A stretch of 64,000 bases of DNA, taken from positions 62,001 to 126,000 of the forward strand of contig JALHJB010000006.1 of the NCBI GenBank assembly GCA_022839745.1. Reading direction: 5' to 3'. Positions 33,060-42,097 of the stretch are shown piece after piece (position 1 is the stretch's first letter; every line of letters starts with the position of its first letter). Both the position numbers and the translations under genes were made by a program. The stretch is from Actinomycetes bacterium (lineage in GTDB: Bacteria > Actinomycetota > Coriobacteriia > Anaerosomatales > Anaerosomataceae). The notes under the pieces are model-generated. The model made no database searches and was not told the origin of the DNA. It worked only from the letters and a program-made list of their open reading frames with translations.

Positions 33060-33805
33060 AGCGGGCCTCCCACCACGGCAGCGGCCACCAGCACGGCGGT
33101 CTCGGTGAGGATGATGGTGGCGCCCAGCACATCGCCCGTGACGCCGCCAAAGCGCCGCACGAACGGCCCGGGGACCACGAAGGCGAGCAGCAGGCCGAGG
33201 GCGGTGGCCACCGTGAGCGCGGTGTGCGATTCCGGACGCCATCCCAGCAGCGGCAGGACCGGCAGCGTGGCTACGAGGATCTCGGACACCGACATCCGCA
33301 CGGAATACCGTGCACCGAGACCGTCACGCCGCGCGGGCTCTCGCAGTCCGGCGGCGAGCGTGGCGCCCGCCCTGCCGAGCACTGGCGCTGCCGCGAGACC
33401 CCACCACGCGCCGCTTTCGAGGATCACCGAGAACGCCACCACCTGCAACAGCGCCACGAACACGATGGCCGTGACGCCGAACGCGCCGACCGTGCTGGAG
33501 CGCAGCACCTCAAGGCGACGCGCCGCGTCTCCGCGCACGCCGATGCCGTCGGCGCAGTCGGCAAGCCCGTCCCAGTGCATGAGCCCCGAGAGCATCCCCG
33601 ACGCCACAACTGCGATCGCACCGGTGAGCAGCGCGCCCGTGCCCTCGGCCAGGCCGGCCTCCCGCGCGAGCCATGCGATACCGAGCCACAGGCCGCCGAA
33701 CATCCAGCCCACCGCCGGGAAGAACCGCAGCGCCCTGCCGCCCTCGGTGCGTCCAAGTGGGACCACGGTGAGCAGCCGCACGGCTGTGAACAGGTCGGCG
33801 AGCAC
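33056..33805 (-). CDS. cobS: Adenosylcobinamide-GDP ribazoletransferase (cobalamin synthase)
   Basis: 249 residues, integral membrane protein with several hydrophobic segments. CobS signatures: RLLTVVPLGR near the start, HWDGLADCADGIG (the D-x2-D-x3-D metal motif) around residue 80, SSTVGAFGV and a C-terminal RRFGGVTGDVLGATIIL. It joins AdoCbi-GDP with alpha-ribazole. GTG start 33805 follows the cobT stop by two bases. Completes, with CobU and CobT, nucleotide loop assembly. Confidence 0.93.
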   Translation of the reverse strand: MLADLFTAVRLLTVVPLGRTEGGRALRFFPAVGWMFGGLWLGIAWLAREAGLAEGTGALLTGAIAVVASGMLSGLMHWDGLADCADGIGVRGDAARRLEVLRSSTVGAFGVTAIVFVALLQVVAFSVILESGAWWGLAAAPVLGRAGATLAAGLREPARRDGLGARYSVRMSVSEILVATLPVLPLLGWRPESHTALTVATALGLLLAFVVPGPFVRRFGGVTGDVLGATIILTETAVLVAAAVVGGPL

Positions 33806-33807
33806 CG

Positions 33808-34896
33808 CTACTCGTCCGGACGCTCGGTCACACCGGCCTCGGCGAAGGTGGCCATGCCGTTCATCATCGCGCACGCGGCGTCCATCAGCGGGATGGCAAG
33901 CGCGGCGCCGGTACCCTCGCCCAGACGCATCCCCAGGTCGATGAACGGCTCGAGCTCAAGCGACACGAGGGCCACGCTGTGCCCCGGCTCCTCGGAGCGA
34001 TGCGAGCAGAAGATGTAGGAGTACGCGTTGGCGCAGAGGCTGCGGGCCGCAAGCGCAGATGCGGCGGAGATGAAGCCGTCGGAGATGCAGCACACGCGCT
34101 CGGCGGCGCATCCGATGAACACGCCGGTCATGGCCGCCACCTCGAGGCCACCCAGGCTCGCAAGCGTGCCGAGCGGGTCGCTCGCCGAGGGCCGGTGCAG
34201 CTTGAGCGCGCGATCCACGACCTCGGCCTTGTGCGCGAGCGCCACGTCGTCGATGCCCGTCCCGCGCCCGATCACCCGGCTCACCGGCACGCCCGTGTAC
34301 GCGGCCGCGAGCGCCGCGGCAGCGGTGGTGTTGCCGATGCCCATCTCGCCGGTGGCGATGACCTTCACGCCGCGTGCGGCCAGGCGCTCCACGGTGCGCA
34401 CGCCCACGAGCACCGCCGCGGCGGCCTCCTCGCGCGTGAGCGCGGGCTCAACGGCCATGTTGCGCGTGCCCGCGCGCACCTTCTCCTGCACCACCCCGGG
34501 GAACACCGACGTGTCAGCGGCCACTCCCACGTCGGTGAGCACGAGCTCCGCGCCCACGGAGCGGGCGATCTGGTTGATGGCCGCGCCACCGGCCACGAAG
34601 TTGCCCACCATCTGGAACGTGACCTCCGAGGGCCACGCCGACACGCCTTCGGCCACCACGCCGTGGTCGCCGGCGAACAGCGTGATCGCCGAGGGCGCCG
34701 CCTCCGGGCGCAGGGTGCGCTGCACGGCGGCCATGCGCGCCGCGATCTCCTCGAGGCGGCCGAGGCTCCGCGGCGGCTTGGTGAGCGCGTCGAGGCGCTC
34801 CCACGCCTGGCGTTCGATCTCGGCATCCGGCACCACGATGCGCCGGCACACCTCCAGCAGCGCCTGTTCGTTCGGTCCTGGAGTAGCGTCGCTCAT
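33808..34896 (-). CDS. cobT: Nicotinate-nucleotide-dimethylbenzimidazole phosphoribosyltransferase
   Basis: 362 residues. LTKPPRSLGRLEEIA near the N-terminus, FAGDHGVVAEGVSAWP, a glycine-rich MVGNFVAGGAAINQ, GEMGIGNTTAAAAL, DPLGTLASLGGLE and the catalytic-Glu region RLGEGTGAALAIPL. It activates the lower-ligand base for cobalamin. ATG 34896 overlaps the cobU stop (ATGA). Base choice (DMB or a phenolic/purine analogue) cannot be read from the sequence. Confidence 0.95.
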   Translation of the reverse strand: MSDATPGPNEQALLEVCRRIVVPDAEIERQAWERLDALTKPPRSLGRLEEIAARMAAVQRTLRPEAAPSAITLFAGDHGVVAEGVSAWPSEVTFQMVGNFVAGGAAINQIARSVGAELVLTDVGVAADTSVFPGVVQEKVRAGTRNMAVEPALTREEAAAAVLVGVRTVERLAARGVKVIATGEMGIGNTTAAAALAAAYTGVPVSRVIGRGTGIDDVALAHKAEVVDRALKLHRPSASDPLGTLASLGGLEVAAMTGVFIGCAAERVCCISDGFISAASALAARSLCANAYSYIFCSHRSEEPGHSVALVSLELEPFIDLGMRLGEGTGAALAIPLMDAACAMMNGMATFAEAGVTERPDE

Positions 34897-35462
34897 CTCG
34901 TCCACTGCGCCTCCCTGGGCATCTTCTTCAGGTCGATGCACCTGCCCGCTACCACGAGCACGGCGACATCGGCCGCTTCTACCAGTACGCGCATCGCCCG
35001 GCCGTTCACGTCCCTGAACAACCGGCCGAGCGGTGTGGCGGGCACGATTCCCCAGCCCACCTCATTGCCGACCACCACAGTGTCGCCACCCCGCGCCAGA
35101 AGCGCGTCTACGAGCGCCTGCGCGCGCGAGTCCGCGCGCTCCTCGGCCCCGGCCGGCGACACCTCGGCGTCATCGGGCATCAGGTCCACCATACCAAGAC
35201 CGAGGACCGTGCCGAGACAGTCGACCAGCAGGCACGCCTCGGCGGGAACGACCGCCACCCACGCGGGATCCGCGTCCACCTCGATCACCCGCACGTCACC
35301 CGGACGATCGGCCTGATGCTGCCGGATGCGGCGTGCCATCTCCTCGTCATCGGCCCTGCCGCCCACGGCCACCACCACCGGGCGCCCCGTCTTGAGCGCC
35401 AGATCGAGCGCCACGCGCGACTTGCCGCTCCTGACCGGGCCGGTGACCACGCCCAGCATCAC
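34893..35462 (-). CDS. cobU: Adenosylcobinamide kinase / guanylyltransferase
   Basis: 189 residues. P-loop TGPVRSGKSRVALDLA at 7-22, then a VVAVGGRADDEEMARRI segment, LLVDCLGTVL, and VVVGNEVGWGIVP with RLFRDVNGRAMRVLVEAADVAV cut into the usual CobU end motif. It phosphorylates and guanylates cobinamide. First of the cob genes; it overlaps the rluB stop by 1 or 4 bases depending on whether ATG 35459 or GTG 35462 is used. The cob genes therefore sit inside a housekeeping operon. Confidence 0.93.
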   Translation of the reverse strand: MMLGVVTGPVRSGKSRVALDLALKTGRPVVVAVGGRADDEEMARRIRQHQADRPGDVRVIEVDADPAWVAVVPAEACLLVDCLGTVLGLGMVDLMPDDAEVSPAGAEERADSRAQALVDALLARGGDTVVVGNEVGWGIVPATPLGRLFRDVNGRAMRVLVEAADVAVLVVAGRCIDLKKMPREAQWTR

Positions 35463-36223
35463 TCGGCCCCCTTCGCGGACGCACGAAGCGCGTCGACTTC
35501 CGCTGTGGAGAGCGGCCGTACCGCACCTTCAGGCAGGTCGCCGAGGGTGAGCGGGCCGTACGCCGTGCGCGCGAGCGAGATCACCGGGTGGCCGATGGCC
35601 GAGAGCATGCGGCGCACCTGCCGCTTCCGGCCCTCGCGCAGTGTGAGTTCCACCGCGGCCGTCCGCTCCCGCACCTGCACCACGCGGGCGCCCGCAGGGG
35701 CGGTCATGCCGTCGTCGAGCTGAACGCCCTTGCGCAGATGCGTGAGATCGCCGGCATCGGGGACGCCGTCCACCACCGCGTAGTAGAGCTTGGGCACGTG
35801 GTGCCGGGGATGCATCATCAGGTGCGCGAGCTCGCCGTCGTTGGTGAGCAGCAGAAGCCCGGTGGTGGTGTAGTCGAGCCGCCCCACCGGGAAGAGCCGC
35901 GGCATGCCGGCCGGGATGTAGTCGGCCACCGTGGGACGGCCCTGTGGGTCGTCGAGCGTGGTCATCACGCCCATCGGCTTGTTAAGCATCAGGTACACGA
36001 GCTCCTCGGGCGGCGAGACCACCTCGCCATCCACGCGCACCTCATCGGCACCCGTGAGCACCTTTGTGCCGGGCGAGCCGATGACCTCGCCGTTCACGCT
36101 CACGCGGCCAGCGGCAACAAGCTCCTCCGAGGCGCGTCGCGAGGCGACACCGGCGCGTGCCAGATACTTGGCGATCCGCTCTGCGCCCTCGCGCTCCCCT
36201 GCGGGCTCAGGCGTTGTCACCAT
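35459..36223 (-). CDS. rluB: 23S rRNA pseudouridine synthase RluB family
   Basis: 254 residues. N-terminal S4 domain (RIAKYLARAGVASRRASEELV, shortened here), then the catalytic domain with LMLNKPMGVMTT, the catalytic Asp in PVGRLDYTTTGLLLLTNDG, and the end motif REGRKRQVRRMLSAIGHPV. It modifies the large-subunit rRNA. ATG 36223 overlaps scpB by 17 bases; GTG 36220 is an alternative. Gene order scpA-scpB-rluB is widely conserved. Confidence 0.93.
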   Translation of the reverse strand: MVTTPEPAGEREGAERIAKYLARAGVASRRASEELVAAGRVSVNGEVIGSPGTKVLTGADEVRVDGEVVSPPEELVYLMLNKPMGVMTTLDDPQGRPTVADYIPAGMPRLFPVGRLDYTTTGLLLLTNDGELAHLMMHPRHHVPKLYYAVVDGVPDAGDLTHLRKGVQLDDGMTAPAGARVVQVRERTAAVELTLREGRKRQVRRMLSAIGHPVISLARTAYGPLTLGDLPEGAVRPLSTAEVDALRASAKGAE

Positions 36224-36890
36224 CGTCCTCACCACGCGTGGCGGGTTCCTCGATATCGAGCTCGCCGTCCTCGAGGTCATCGTCGTCCTCGAGGTCGTCA
36301 CCCATGTCGAGCAGGCTGCCGTCGAGGGCGTTCAGCCGCTCGCGGATGGCACGCTCGGTCTCGGGATCGGGTGCGAACTCCGCGAGCGGCGGCAGCTCCG
36401 AGAGGTCCTTCAGGCCAAAGCGCTCCAGGAACGTCCGTGTGGTGCCGTACAGGATCGCGTTGCCGGCGTTCTTGTCGCGGCCGACCTCGCGCACGAGGCC
36501 CTTCTCGATGAGTGAGGAGATGACCGCCTCACTGTTGACGCCGCGCACGGCGTTCACGCCCTGACGGGTCACCGGCTGGTGATACGCGACCACCGCCAGC
36601 GCCTCGAGAGCGGCCTGCGAGAGCCTGCGCGTGTCCCACGAGAGCACGTACTCCTCCACCTGCTGGTGGTATGCGGGATGCGTGTACATGCGCCATCCAC
36701 CCGCCACCTCGCGCAGCTGGAAGCCGCGCTCGTCGGCGGCGTACTCGGCGGCAAGCGCCTTGAGCACGTCGTCCACTTCGGCGGTGGCAACCTCAAGCAC
36801 CTTAGCCAGGCGTGAGGCCGGAACGGGCTCGTCGGACACGAACAACAGGGCCTCGATCGCGCCCTTGATGCCGGAGTTCTCACGGCTCAC
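36207..36890 (-). CDS. scpB: Segregation and condensation protein B
   Basis: 227 residues. Two winged-helix domains (IKGAIEALLFVSDEPVP near the start; LSQAALEALAVVAYHQPVTR in the middle; LIEKGLVREVGRDKNAG). The last 45 residues are a strongly acidic low-complexity tail rich in Asp and Glu. ScpB dimers bind ScpA in the SMC condensin complex. GTG start 36890 overlaps the scpA stop (GTGA). The smc gene is outside the window. Confidence 0.93.
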   Translation of the reverse strand: MSRENSGIKGAIEALLFVSDEPVPASRLAKVLEVATAEVDDVLKALAAEYAADERGFQLREVAGGWRMYTHPAYHQQVEEYVLSWDTRRLSQAALEALAVVAYHQPVTRQGVNAVRGVNSEAVISSLIEKGLVREVGRDKNAGNAILYGTTRTFLERFGLKDLSELPPLAEFAPDPETERAIRERLNALDGSLLDMGDDLEDDDDLEDGELDIEEPATRGEDDGDNA

Positions 36891-37630
36891 GACTCATCAC
36901 CGATCCCCACGATCTCGATGTCTTCGAACAGGTCGCTTTGCTCCAACCGCACCATGCCGCGTTTGTAGAGCTCGAGGATGGCCAGGAATGTGACCACGAG
37001 CTCCTCAACAGAGGCATCCTCGGACAGGAGTCCCCGGAACGACGAGCGCTGGCGCGCGCGCATCAGCCGGGCCACGCTCTCGACGTGCAGTTCGAGCGAG
37101 ATGGGCGCAGCAGCCACGTGGTCGGCCTCCAGCAGGAACACCTCGCGCTTGTGCATGAGGTCGGCGCACAGCACGGCCAGGCCGTGCAGCGTCACGCCCT
37201 CAAGGTAGTCGGGCATGAGCTTCACGAACGGCTCCTCAAGGCCCGCCGCGCGCGAGTGCATGTGCGCCTCGGCCTCGAACCGTCCGCCGAGCTCGGCAGC
37301 GGCGTTCTTGAACTGCTTGTACGCGAGCAACCGCGCGATCAACAGCTCGCGTGCCTCTTCGGGCGACATGTCCTCGAACTCGATGAGTTCTGCGGGCTCA
37401 TCGCGCGGCAGGAGCGAGGCCGCCTTGATCTCGAGCAGCGTTGCCGCCACCACGAGGAAGTCGCTCGCAACGTTCAGATCGAGGTCCTGCATGCGGTCGA
37501 TCTCGGCCAGGTACTGATCGGCGATCTCGGCGATCGACAGCTCAGCGATGTCGAGCTTCTGCTTGGTCACCAGCTGCAGCAGCAGGTCGAACGGGCCCTC
37601 GAAGCCTTCTGTCTTGACCCGGTACGACAC
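36887..37630 (-). CDS. scpA: Segregation and condensation protein A
   Basis: 247 residues, kleisin subunit. N-terminal FEGPFDLLLQLVTKQKLDI binds the SMC neck, followed by DFLVVAATLLEIKAASLLP, an acidic linker, and a C-terminal winged helix with VVTFLAILELYKRGMVRLEQ that binds the SMC head. GTG start at 37630, three bases after trpS. Works with ScpB in chromosome compaction. Confidence 0.94.
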   Translation of the reverse strand: MSYRVKTEGFEGPFDLLLQLVTKQKLDIAELSIAEIADQYLAEIDRMQDLDLNVASDFLVVAATLLEIKAASLLPRDEPAELIEFEDMSPEEARELLIARLLAYKQFKNAAAELGGRFEAEAHMHSRAAGLEEPFVKLMPDYLEGVTLHGLAVLCADLMHKREVFLLEADHVAAAPISLELHVESVARLMRARQRSSFRGLLSEDASVEELVVTFLAILELYKRGMVRLEQSDLFEDIEIVGIGDES

Positions 37631-37633
37631 GCC

Positions 37634-38635
37634 CTACAGCTCCGCGTCCACGTGCATCGCCCGGCGCACGTCGGCCATCAGCGACTCCACCTCCGGACGC
37701 ACGCGCTCCGCGCCCGCGGCGAGCACCTCCCAGGCGTAACCGGGCTCGGCGGCAAGCTCCGCGCGACGCGTGCGGAACTCGCGCAGGTAGCCGTTCAGGT
37801 CCTCCACCAGCGCCTTCTTGTGCGCCACACAGCCGCAGTCGGCCGCACGGCAGCAGCGATCCCACTCGGCGATGGCCGAGGGATCGGGCGACACGAGCTT
37901 GTGGATCTGATGCAGCGGGCAGATGTCGGGGTTGCCCGGGTCGGTCTTCAGCTTGCGCGCGGGGTCGGTGATCATGCTCATCACCTTAGCGCGGGTCTCG
38001 TCTTCGGTCTCCGAGAGGTAGATCGCGTTGCCGTAGCTCTTGGACATCTTGCGGCCGTCGGTGCCCGGCACGCGCGCGCCCTCCTTGGCGATGACGCCCT
38101 TGGGCTCGATCAGGAGCTCGCCGTATTGGTTGTTGAACCGGCGGACCACCTCGCGCGTGAGCTCGAGGTGGGGCAGCTGGTCCTCGCCCACCGGCACCAC
38201 GTCGGCGCGGCAGATCAGGATGTCGGCCGACATCAGCAGCGGGTACAGGAAGAAACCCACGTTGCCGAGGTCCTTCTCGGTGATCTGCTCGCGCTGCTCC
38301 TTGTAGCTCGGCACGCGCTCGAGCCACGTCATCGGCGTGACCATCGAGAGGTACATCGAGAGCTCGGCCACCTCGGGAACGTCGCTCTGGCGGTAGATGA
38401 CGGCCTTGGCGGGATCGATGCCGGCGGCGAGCCAGTCGAGCACCATCTCCTCGGTGTACTGCCTGATAGCGTGCGTGTCCTGCCAGTCACTGGTGAGCGC
38501 GTGCCAGTCGGCGACGAAGTAGAACGCTTCGTAATCGTCCTGCATCGCCCGCATGTTCAGGAGGTTGCCGAACCAGTGGCCGAGGGTCAGACGTCCGGTG
38601 GGACGGTAGCCGGTAAGCACGCGCTTCTTCGACAT
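37634..38635 (-). CDS. trpS: Tryptophanyl-tRNA synthetase
   Basis: 333 residues, class I synthetase. The HIGH-type motif is PTGRLTLGHWFGN (residues 12-24; the family usually reads PTGxLHLGH), KMSKS occurs in DGRKMSKSYGN near residue 200. An insertion of cysteines near residue 265 (RCCRAADCGCVAHKK) could bind a metal. The 82 bases before the next gene hold only an AGGAG ribosome site at a rather long spacing; no T-box leader is visible. Cotranscribed with scpA. Confidence 0.94.
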   Translation of the reverse strand: MSKKRVLTGYRPTGRLTLGHWFGNLLNMRAMQDDYEAFYFVADWHALTSDWQDTHAIRQYTEEMVLDWLAAGIDPAKAVIYRQSDVPEVAELSMYLSMVTPMTWLERVPSYKEQREQITEKDLGNVGFFLYPLLMSADILICRADVVPVGEDQLPHLELTREVVRRFNNQYGELLIEPKGVIAKEGARVPGTDGRKMSKSYGNAIYLSETEDETRAKVMSMITDPARKLKTDPGNPDICPLHQIHKLVSPDPSAIAEWDRCCRAADCGCVAHKKALVEDLNGYLREFRTRRAELAAEPGYAWEVLAAGAERVRPEVESLMADVRRAMHVDAEL

Positions 38636-38717
38636 CAGGCAGCTCGCTCCTCGCTCAAAGGGCGCGACCCGACGGGGCCGCGTGATGGACGCCGTCTAGT
38701 CTACCGCAGGCGGAGCG

Positions 38718-39398
38718 CTACCCGCCGAAGAACAGCCGCATCAGCGGATCGACCGTGAGATCGAAGTACCCACCGAGGAGATCGAGCCCGGGTATCCATC
38801 GCGGGATCAGTAAGACGACCACGAAGAAGATCACGATGCCGTACCGCTCTACCTCGTGATACTTCATGAGCGCCTTGTCCGACAGGAACATCGGGAGCAC
38901 GCGCGACCCGTCAAGCGGCGGGATCGGGATGAGGTTGAAGAACATCAGCACCAGGTTGATCATGCCGAAGAAGTAAAGCACATACCACAGCCAGCCGAGC
39001 ACGGTGAGCTGCGGGTCCGACGTCGGACCCGTGAGAACGGGCCCGAGTTCGACCACGCGCGCAAGCAGGCCCGCGAACGCCGCGAGCGTGAGGTTCGTGG
39101 CCGGCCCTGCAAGGCCGGTGATCATCATGCCCTTGCGATAGTCCCTGTAGTAGCCAGGATTGATGGGCACGGGTTTGGCATAGCCGAAGACGGGCCCCCC
39201 GAGTGCGGCGAGCAGCAGCGGCAGCAGCACCGTCCCAAACGGGTCCACATGCTTGATCGGGTTCAGCGTCAGACGGCCCTGCATCTTTGCGGTCGGATCA
39301 CCGAGGCGGTACGACACGTAGCCGTGCGCGACCTCGTGAAGCACGATCGCGGGAACGAACAGCGCAAGTTGCATTATCCCGGACAGGATTTCGTTCAT
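38718..39398 (-). CDS. Site-2 protease family (M50) membrane metalloprotease
   Basis: 226 residues, about six hydrophobic segments. Zinc site VLHEVAHGYVSYRLGD near residue 20 (HExxH) and the second ligand in NLIPIPPLDGSR near residue 160. GLAGPATNLTLA is also typical. It belongs to the small rhomboid-like S2P group without PDZ domain, whose substrates are mostly unknown. It follows the CCA-adding fusion gene after 11 bases. Confidence 0.92.
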   Translation of the reverse strand: MNEILSGIMQLALFVPAIVLHEVAHGYVSYRLGDPTAKMQGRLTLNPIKHVDPFGTVLLPLLLAALGGPVFGYAKPVPINPGYYRDYRKGMMITGLAGPATNLTLAAFAGLLARVVELGPVLTGPTSDPQLTVLGWLWYVLYFFGMINLVLMFFNLIPIPPLDGSRVLPMFLSDKALMKYHEVERYGIVIFFVVVLLIPRWIPGLDLLGGYFDLTVDPLMRLFFGG

Positions 39399-39409
39399 CG
39401 GTCTCCGTA

Positions 39410-42055
39410 TCAGCGCGCGGCGCGTTTAGCCAGCCGCTTGAGATTGGCGAGTTCGGCCTCGAAACCAACGGCTTTGCCGTCCAGCCGATCGGCCCGGGCT
39501 TGGGCAAGGATACCAGCAAACGCGGGACCCGGCTCCACGCCAAGCGCGATCAGATCCCCTCCCGTTACCGACGGACGCACGTGCGAAAGCTCACGCACGT
39601 ACTCTTCCACCCGTGCGCGCACGCGGGGCTCGCCAGTGGCCCACAGGTACGCGAGCGTCTCTGCCGGCAACGCCTCGAGCATGAAGAACAACCGGCTCGG
39701 GCGCATCTTGCGGCCGTCGCGCAGCCGCGCTGAGACCTGCCCGGCACGCTCGGCGGTCACCACGGCGGGCGTGGTGTACTCGCGGCCAAAGCGCATCTTG
39801 CGGCACCAGCGGTCGGCCGCCACACGCCCCGCCGACGCCACGAACGCCGTCACCAGCAGGGTGCGCCTGCGCGGCGGCGGCTCGAACGCGGCGGCGATCT
39901 CGTCGTAGGCGGCGGCACACGCGCGCACATCGGCGATCGCGCGGTCCGCCTGCCCGCCCTCCGGGCCGATCGACCCGAGCACGCCCACATCGCCGAGCCG
40001 TGACAGGATGTCAGCCACGAGCGGCTCATCGATGATGTCGAGCAGCTCCTCACGGAGCCGCGCGCCGCTCACCTCGTCGAGCATCCCCATGTCCACGGCC
40101 TGGCGGAGCAGCGCGTCGGTGGACGGGTCGATGCGGAACCCGAACTTCTGCTCGAAGCGCACCGCCCGGAGCACCCGCGTGGGATCCTCCACGAACGAAA
40201 GCGAATGCAGCGCACGCACAACGCCGCGCTCGAGGTCGTGCAGCCCGCCGAAGGGGTCGGCGATCTGCCCGAACCGCTCGGGATTCACGCACATCGCCAT
40301 CGCATTGACGGAGAAGTCGCGGCGGAAGAGGTCCTGCCGGAGCGACGAGCGCTCCACGGTGGGCAGCGCCCCCGGGCGCTGGTAGTACTCCGTGCGCGCG
40401 CTCGTGATGTCCACATGGAGCGTCTTGGACCACACCAGCACCGCCGTCCCGAACCTGCGGTGCACCTTCACGCGTTTGCCGAGACGCTCACCCAGGCCGA
40501 GCGCGAACTCCAACCCGTCGCCCTCCACCACGATATCCACGTCGAGGTTCTCGCGCCCCAACAGCATGTCGCGCACGAAACCGCCCACCACATGCGCGCG
40601 CAGCCCCGCCTCGTCGGCGTGCCGCCCGATCGTGCGGACGGCGTCCTGCACGTCAGCGGGCAGCAGCTCGAGCGACCGCAGCACCGTACGGGTGGCCTCG
40701 CGGTGACGCCTGCTCTGGCGGCGATCGAGATACGTCTCACCATGCTGCGCCCGCAGGAGGTCCTTCCGCGTGACGATGCCCACCACGCTACCGCCGTCCA
40801 CCACCGGCAGCCGGCCGATGCCCGTGCGCACCAGCAGCCGCTCGAGCTCGTCGAGATCGGTGGTGGGATCCACCGTGACCGGCTCGCGCGCCATGAAGCC
40901 CGTTGCAGGCGCATGCCCGAGCCCGTGCCGTGCGGCCTTGTCCACGTCCTTGCGCGTGACCATCCCCACAAGGCGCCCATCCTGCAGCACCGGCAGGCCG
41001 CCGTGGCCCCAGCGCGCCATGATCGCACCGGCTTCCTCCATGGGCGTATCGGGCTCGATCGAGCGCACCGGCGCCGAGGCGATCTCCGCGGCCGTGAGCG
41101 GAGGCACCACCTCGAGCGCGAGCGCGTCGCGCAACCTCGGCAGAACGTCTTCCACCACGCCGTTGCGGATAGCGGCCGAGGCCGCCTGCGGGTGCCCGCC
41201 GCCACCCACATGTTTGAGCACGGCGGCGATATCCACGCCGCCCAGACGGCTGCGGCCCACGATCTGAAGCCGCTCGGGCATGTCGATCACCGCGATGGCC
41301 ACGCGGTATCCGAGGTCCTCGCAGATGTAGTGCGCGAGCACGGATGCCGAGTCCACGTACTCCTCCGAGCGAGCGGTGCCCACCGCGATCTCCTGACCGT
41401 TGATCTCCCACACCTCGAGGGTGTCCACCAGCTGCTCGAGCACGGCCCGCTGCTCGGGGCTGAGCGCGCGCGAGAGGAACTGGCTCAGCACCTCCATCTC
41501 GGCGCCGGCCTCCATCAGAAACGCCACCGCCTGCACATCGTAAGGCGTGGTGCCCGGATACGTGAGCGATCCCGTGTCCTCGTGGATGCCGAGGAGCATC
41601 ACGGTGGCCTCAAGCGGCGTGAGCACGATCCCGCGGTCGTGGATCTCGTGCACGAGGATCGACGTGGTGGCGCCCACCATCATCGAGTGATCGTCGCTCG
41701 CCACAACGTCGTCGGGCTGCCGGGGGTGGTGGTCGTACACGATCACCTCCACGCCCGGCCGCGCCACGATCTTCCCGATCTCGCCGATGCGACCCGGGTC
41801 GCGCGTGTCCACCATGACCACGCGCTCAACGGCCTCCGGGTCGATCGCCCGCAGGTCCACGAACGGCACGAACTCCTCGTGCAGGTTGTGGAACTCGCGC
41901 ACGTTGGCGTTCTGGCTGCCGAGGTACACCGCCCGGGTGCCCTCGTAGAGCTTCGTGGCGGCCACCATCGCCGCATAGGCGTCGAAGTCGGGGTTGGCGT
42001 GCCCCACGGCAAGCCCGGTCACAGGCGCCCCGGGATTGGGTGCGCGCTTGCTCAC
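39410..42055 (-). CDS. DHH/DHHA1 - double CBS - CCA/poly(A) nucleotidyltransferase fusion
   Basis: 881 residues in three blocks. Residues 12-320: DHH phosphoesterase with GHANPDFDAYAA, VMVDTRDPG and YDHHPRQ (108-110 DHH), then DHHA1 with GGGGHPQAASAA. Residues 325-455: two CBS domains (GGLPVLQDGRLVGMVT and RLPVVDGGSVVGIVT), usual binders of adenine nucleotides. Residues about 490-870: class II nucleotidyltransferase with GGFVRDMLLG and the DVD catalytic pair at 525-527, then helical tRNA-binding domains. It probably adds A or CCA to tRNA, with a phosphoesterase of unknown substrate attached. GTG start 42055. Such fusions occur elsewhere but are uncommon. Confidence 0.93.
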   Translation of the reverse strand: MSKRAPNPGAPVTGLAVGHANPDFDAYAAMVAATKLYEGTRAVYLGSQNANVREFHNLHEEFVPFVDLRAIDPEAVERVVMVDTRDPGRIGEIGKIVARPGVEVIVYDHHPRQPDDVVASDDHSMMVGATTSILVHEIHDRGIVLTPLEATVMLLGIHEDTGSLTYPGTTPYDVQAVAFLMEAGAEMEVLSQFLSRALSPEQRAVLEQLVDTLEVWEINGQEIAVGTARSEEYVDSASVLAHYICEDLGYRVAIAVIDMPERLQIVGRSRLGGVDIAAVLKHVGGGGHPQAASAAIRNGVVEDVLPRLRDALALEVVPPLTAAEIASAPVRSIEPDTPMEEAGAIMARWGHGGLPVLQDGRLVGMVTRKDVDKAARHGLGHAPATGFMAREPVTVDPTTDLDELERLLVRTGIGRLPVVDGGSVVGIVTRKDLLRAQHGETYLDRRQSRRHREATRTVLRSLELLPADVQDAVRTIGRHADEAGLRAHVVGGFVRDMLLGRENLDVDIVVEGDGLEFALGLGERLGKRVKVHRRFGTAVLVWSKTLHVDITSARTEYYQRPGALPTVERSSLRQDLFRRDFSVNAMAMCVNPERFGQIADPFGGLHDLERGVVRALHSLSFVEDPTRVLRAVRFEQKFGFRIDPSTDALLRQAVDMGMLDEVSGARLREELLDIIDEPLVADILSRLGDVGVLGSIGPEGGQADRAIADVRACAAAYDEIAAAFEPPPRRRTLLVTAFVASAGRVAADRWCRKMRFGREYTTPAVVTAERAGQVSARLRDGRKMRPSRLFFMLEALPAETLAYLWATGEPRVRARVEEYVRELSHVRPSVTGGDLIALGVEPGPAFAGILAQARADRLDGKAVGFEAELANLKRLAKRAAR

Positions 42056-42097
42056 GGCGCGCCTCCCCCGCCGCGCTGACCGGTCGCCGCCATCTGC

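Noticed and set aside
38636..38717. Possible T-box leader for trpS
   Set aside because: Only 82 bases separate the genes and no T-box AGGGTGG-type sequence or terminator/antiterminator pair is visible.
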